Assembly: GCA_046317855.1 (NCBI GenBank)
Contig: JBKCVM010000001.1
Location: 1-5,550, forward strand
Direction: 5' to 3'
Length of the DNA stretch: 5,550 bases
Source of the DNA: CAIOHW01 sp046317855
GTDB lineage: Bacteria > Bdellovibrionota > UBA1018
Shown here: positions 4,947 to 5,550 of the stretch, in pieces
Layout: every line of letters starts with the position of its first letter
Position numbering within the stretch: position 1 is the first letter of the stretch
Translations under genes and position numbers: made by a program
Notes under the pieces: generated by a model
Told to the model about the DNA's origin: nothing
Databases searched by the model: none
Seen by the model: only the letters and a program-made list of their open reading frames with translations

Positions 4947-5305
4947 TTGCTCAGAGCTGTGAGGATCTGCTCCATCGGCTGCGATCCCTCGGGGTGGTTC
5001 TATCGATCGAGAATGGGCAATTGTCATTCGATGCCCCTAGGAACGTTTTCACCCCAGAGCTATTGGCGGAAATGCGAGCCCATCGGGATGAGCTGCGGGC
5101 GATTATAAAACAAGGCGATGCGCCGGCCCTCCTCCCCCTGGCGTTCGGCCCAATCCGTGGTGTGACCTGTCCGTACTGTCGGCGGGTCCGGTTTGTTGAT
5201 GAGCCCGAGGGCTGGCGTTGCTTACACTGTGGGCGGCTGGGGTTCCAATGGATCGAGGGCGGTTCGATCGTTAGATCTGACCATCTCCCCTGGATAAGCG
5301 TATGA
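4943..5305 (+). CDS. Small protein with TubC_N-like helical domain and C-terminal zinc ribbon
   Basis: A 120-residue protein. ATG 4943 overlaps the preceding stop (ATGA) and has GAGGGGGG (4931-4938) upstream. Residues 6-55 (CEDLLHRLRSLGVVLSIENG, then LSFDAPRNVFTPELLAEMRAHRDELRAII) match the pattern of the TubC N-terminal docking domain: helix, beta hairpin, helix, with the LRxxGVxL and TPELxxxxRAHRDEL signatures. Residues 76-96 hold Cys76-x2-Cys79 and Cys93-x2-Cys96, a four-cysteine zinc ribbon. TubC domains were named from polyketide/peptide synthetases, but similar small domains occur beside primase and helicase genes in mobile elements. I infer an accessory replication protein that docks to the primase or ATPase, or that binds nucleic acid. 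The function is not proven. Confidence 0.8.
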   Translation: MIAQSCEDLLHRLRSLGVVLSIENGQLSFDAPRNVFTPELLAEMRAHRDELRAIIKQGDAPALLPLAFGPIRGVTCPYCRRVRFVDEPEGWRCLHCGRLGFQWIEGGSIVRSDHLPWISV

Positions 5306-5382
5306 GGCCCGTTGCGGTCGGTTGGTTTAATTGGTCGGGTTCGTCGCGTTGGTTCGCCTACGGTATCAATTTGGAAAGCTAG
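5302..5382 (+). CDS. Tiny coupled ORF, 26 residues
   Basis: ATG 5302 overlaps the preceding stop in an ATGA junction, like other junctions in this operon, and the frame ends at TAG 5380-5382. The product is short and rich in Trp, Ser and aromatic residues (GWFNWSGSSRWFAYG). No family is recognised. The only support for translation is the stop-start overlap, so it could be chance. Confidence 0.25.
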   Translation: MRPVAVGWFNWSGSSRWFAYGINLES

Positions 5383-5550
5383 CGATCTGTTGGAGGCCCC
5401 CCCGGGGGGTGCTTGGGTCCCTACCCCCAATAGGTTCGGGATTGCGGTCAAAAAGTCGCAACGTTCCACGCAAAAGTTAGGCTATCCCCCAAAATGGGGG
5501 GGCGTGAAAAAATCGGTGCATCGAGTCGTGGTTTTTTTTTTTTTTTTTTT
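5383..5550. other. Non-coding right end with GC-rich palindromes and a terminal poly-T run
   Basis: No convincing ORF is seen here. It contains a C7G6 palindromic block (5397-5409), a CCCCC-AAAAT-GGGGG hairpin (about 5484-5498) with no T run directly after it, and a final run of 19 T (5532-5550). The poly-T run at the very edge may be a real homopolymer that broke the assembly, or an artefact. Confidence 0.4.

Noticed and set aside
1731..5260. Cyanobacterial HIP1 octamer (GCGATCGC) as a sign of host lineage
   Set aside because: The core CGATCG appears several times (for example 1732, 3515, 3608, 3699), but I found no full octamer, and the protein set fits planctomycetes better.
5484..5498. 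Terminator at the CCCCC-AAAAT-GGGGG hairpin
   Set aside because: No T run follows the stem on either strand; the poly-T run is more than 30 bases away.

Overview
The window looks like the left end of an integrated mobile element in a bacterium, most likely a planctomycete. The lineage call is inference. It rests on the moderately GC-rich sequence and on my memory of similar protein sets in Planctomycetes: small MerR/excisionase-type helix-turn-helix proteins, a four-cysteine zinc/Toprim primase, a RepA-like ATPase with a barrel-like N-terminus, and a small TubC-like/zinc-ribbon protein. No database search was possible.

Layout. Positions 1-121 read as host flank. They carry a minus-strand intrinsic terminator (about 83-115) placed just downstream of a 20-nt remnant of a tRNA 3' end (122-141, minus strand: T-loop, 3' half of the T stem, 3' half of the acceptor stem, discriminator base). 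The rest of the tRNA is missing, which is what is left at one end of an element that integrated into the 3' end of a tRNA gene. The element starts at about 142. It holds a short ORF whose frame is open across the att core (167-331), a non-coding stretch of about 200 bases, and then genes that all read rightward: a winged-helix-like protein (535-1182), a small HTH protein (1312-1527), an unknown protein with an HxH/CxxC N-terminus (1608-2024), a second HTH protein (2014-2283), a zinc-finger/Toprim primase (2276-3304), a RepA/KaiC-type ATPase (3306-4634) with an in-frame continuation after a TGA (4635-4946), a TubC_N-like plus zinc-ribbon protein (4943-5305) and a tiny coupled ORF (5302-5382). 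From 2014 onward the genes overlap or nearly touch, so this is very probably one translationally coupled operon.

Function. The right two thirds is a replication module: HTH regulator or excisionase, primase, helicase-type ATPase and accessory zinc protein. The left part carries control genes and sites. Together with the tRNA att remnant this suggests an integrating, self-replicating element such as a phage satellite or integrative plasmid. No integrase, capsid, terminase or conjugation gene is visible, so the type is undecided.

The most interesting unexplained signals are at DNA level. (1) An array of AGTCGGA repeats at 11-bp spacing ends in a perfect 20-bp palindrome, followed by a long hairpin, inside the tail of the ATPase reading frame. 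(2) A second array of TGCCC words at about 11-bp spacing lies between the first two regulatory genes. (3) A TGA stop falls in the middle of a well-preserved winged-helix domain of the ATPase. (4) A 29-bp dyad overlaps a perfect TTGACA box. (5) An inverted repeat covers the ribosome binding site of the first large gene. (6) The word TCCCCTGG recurs across the element. The window ends in a run of 19 T.
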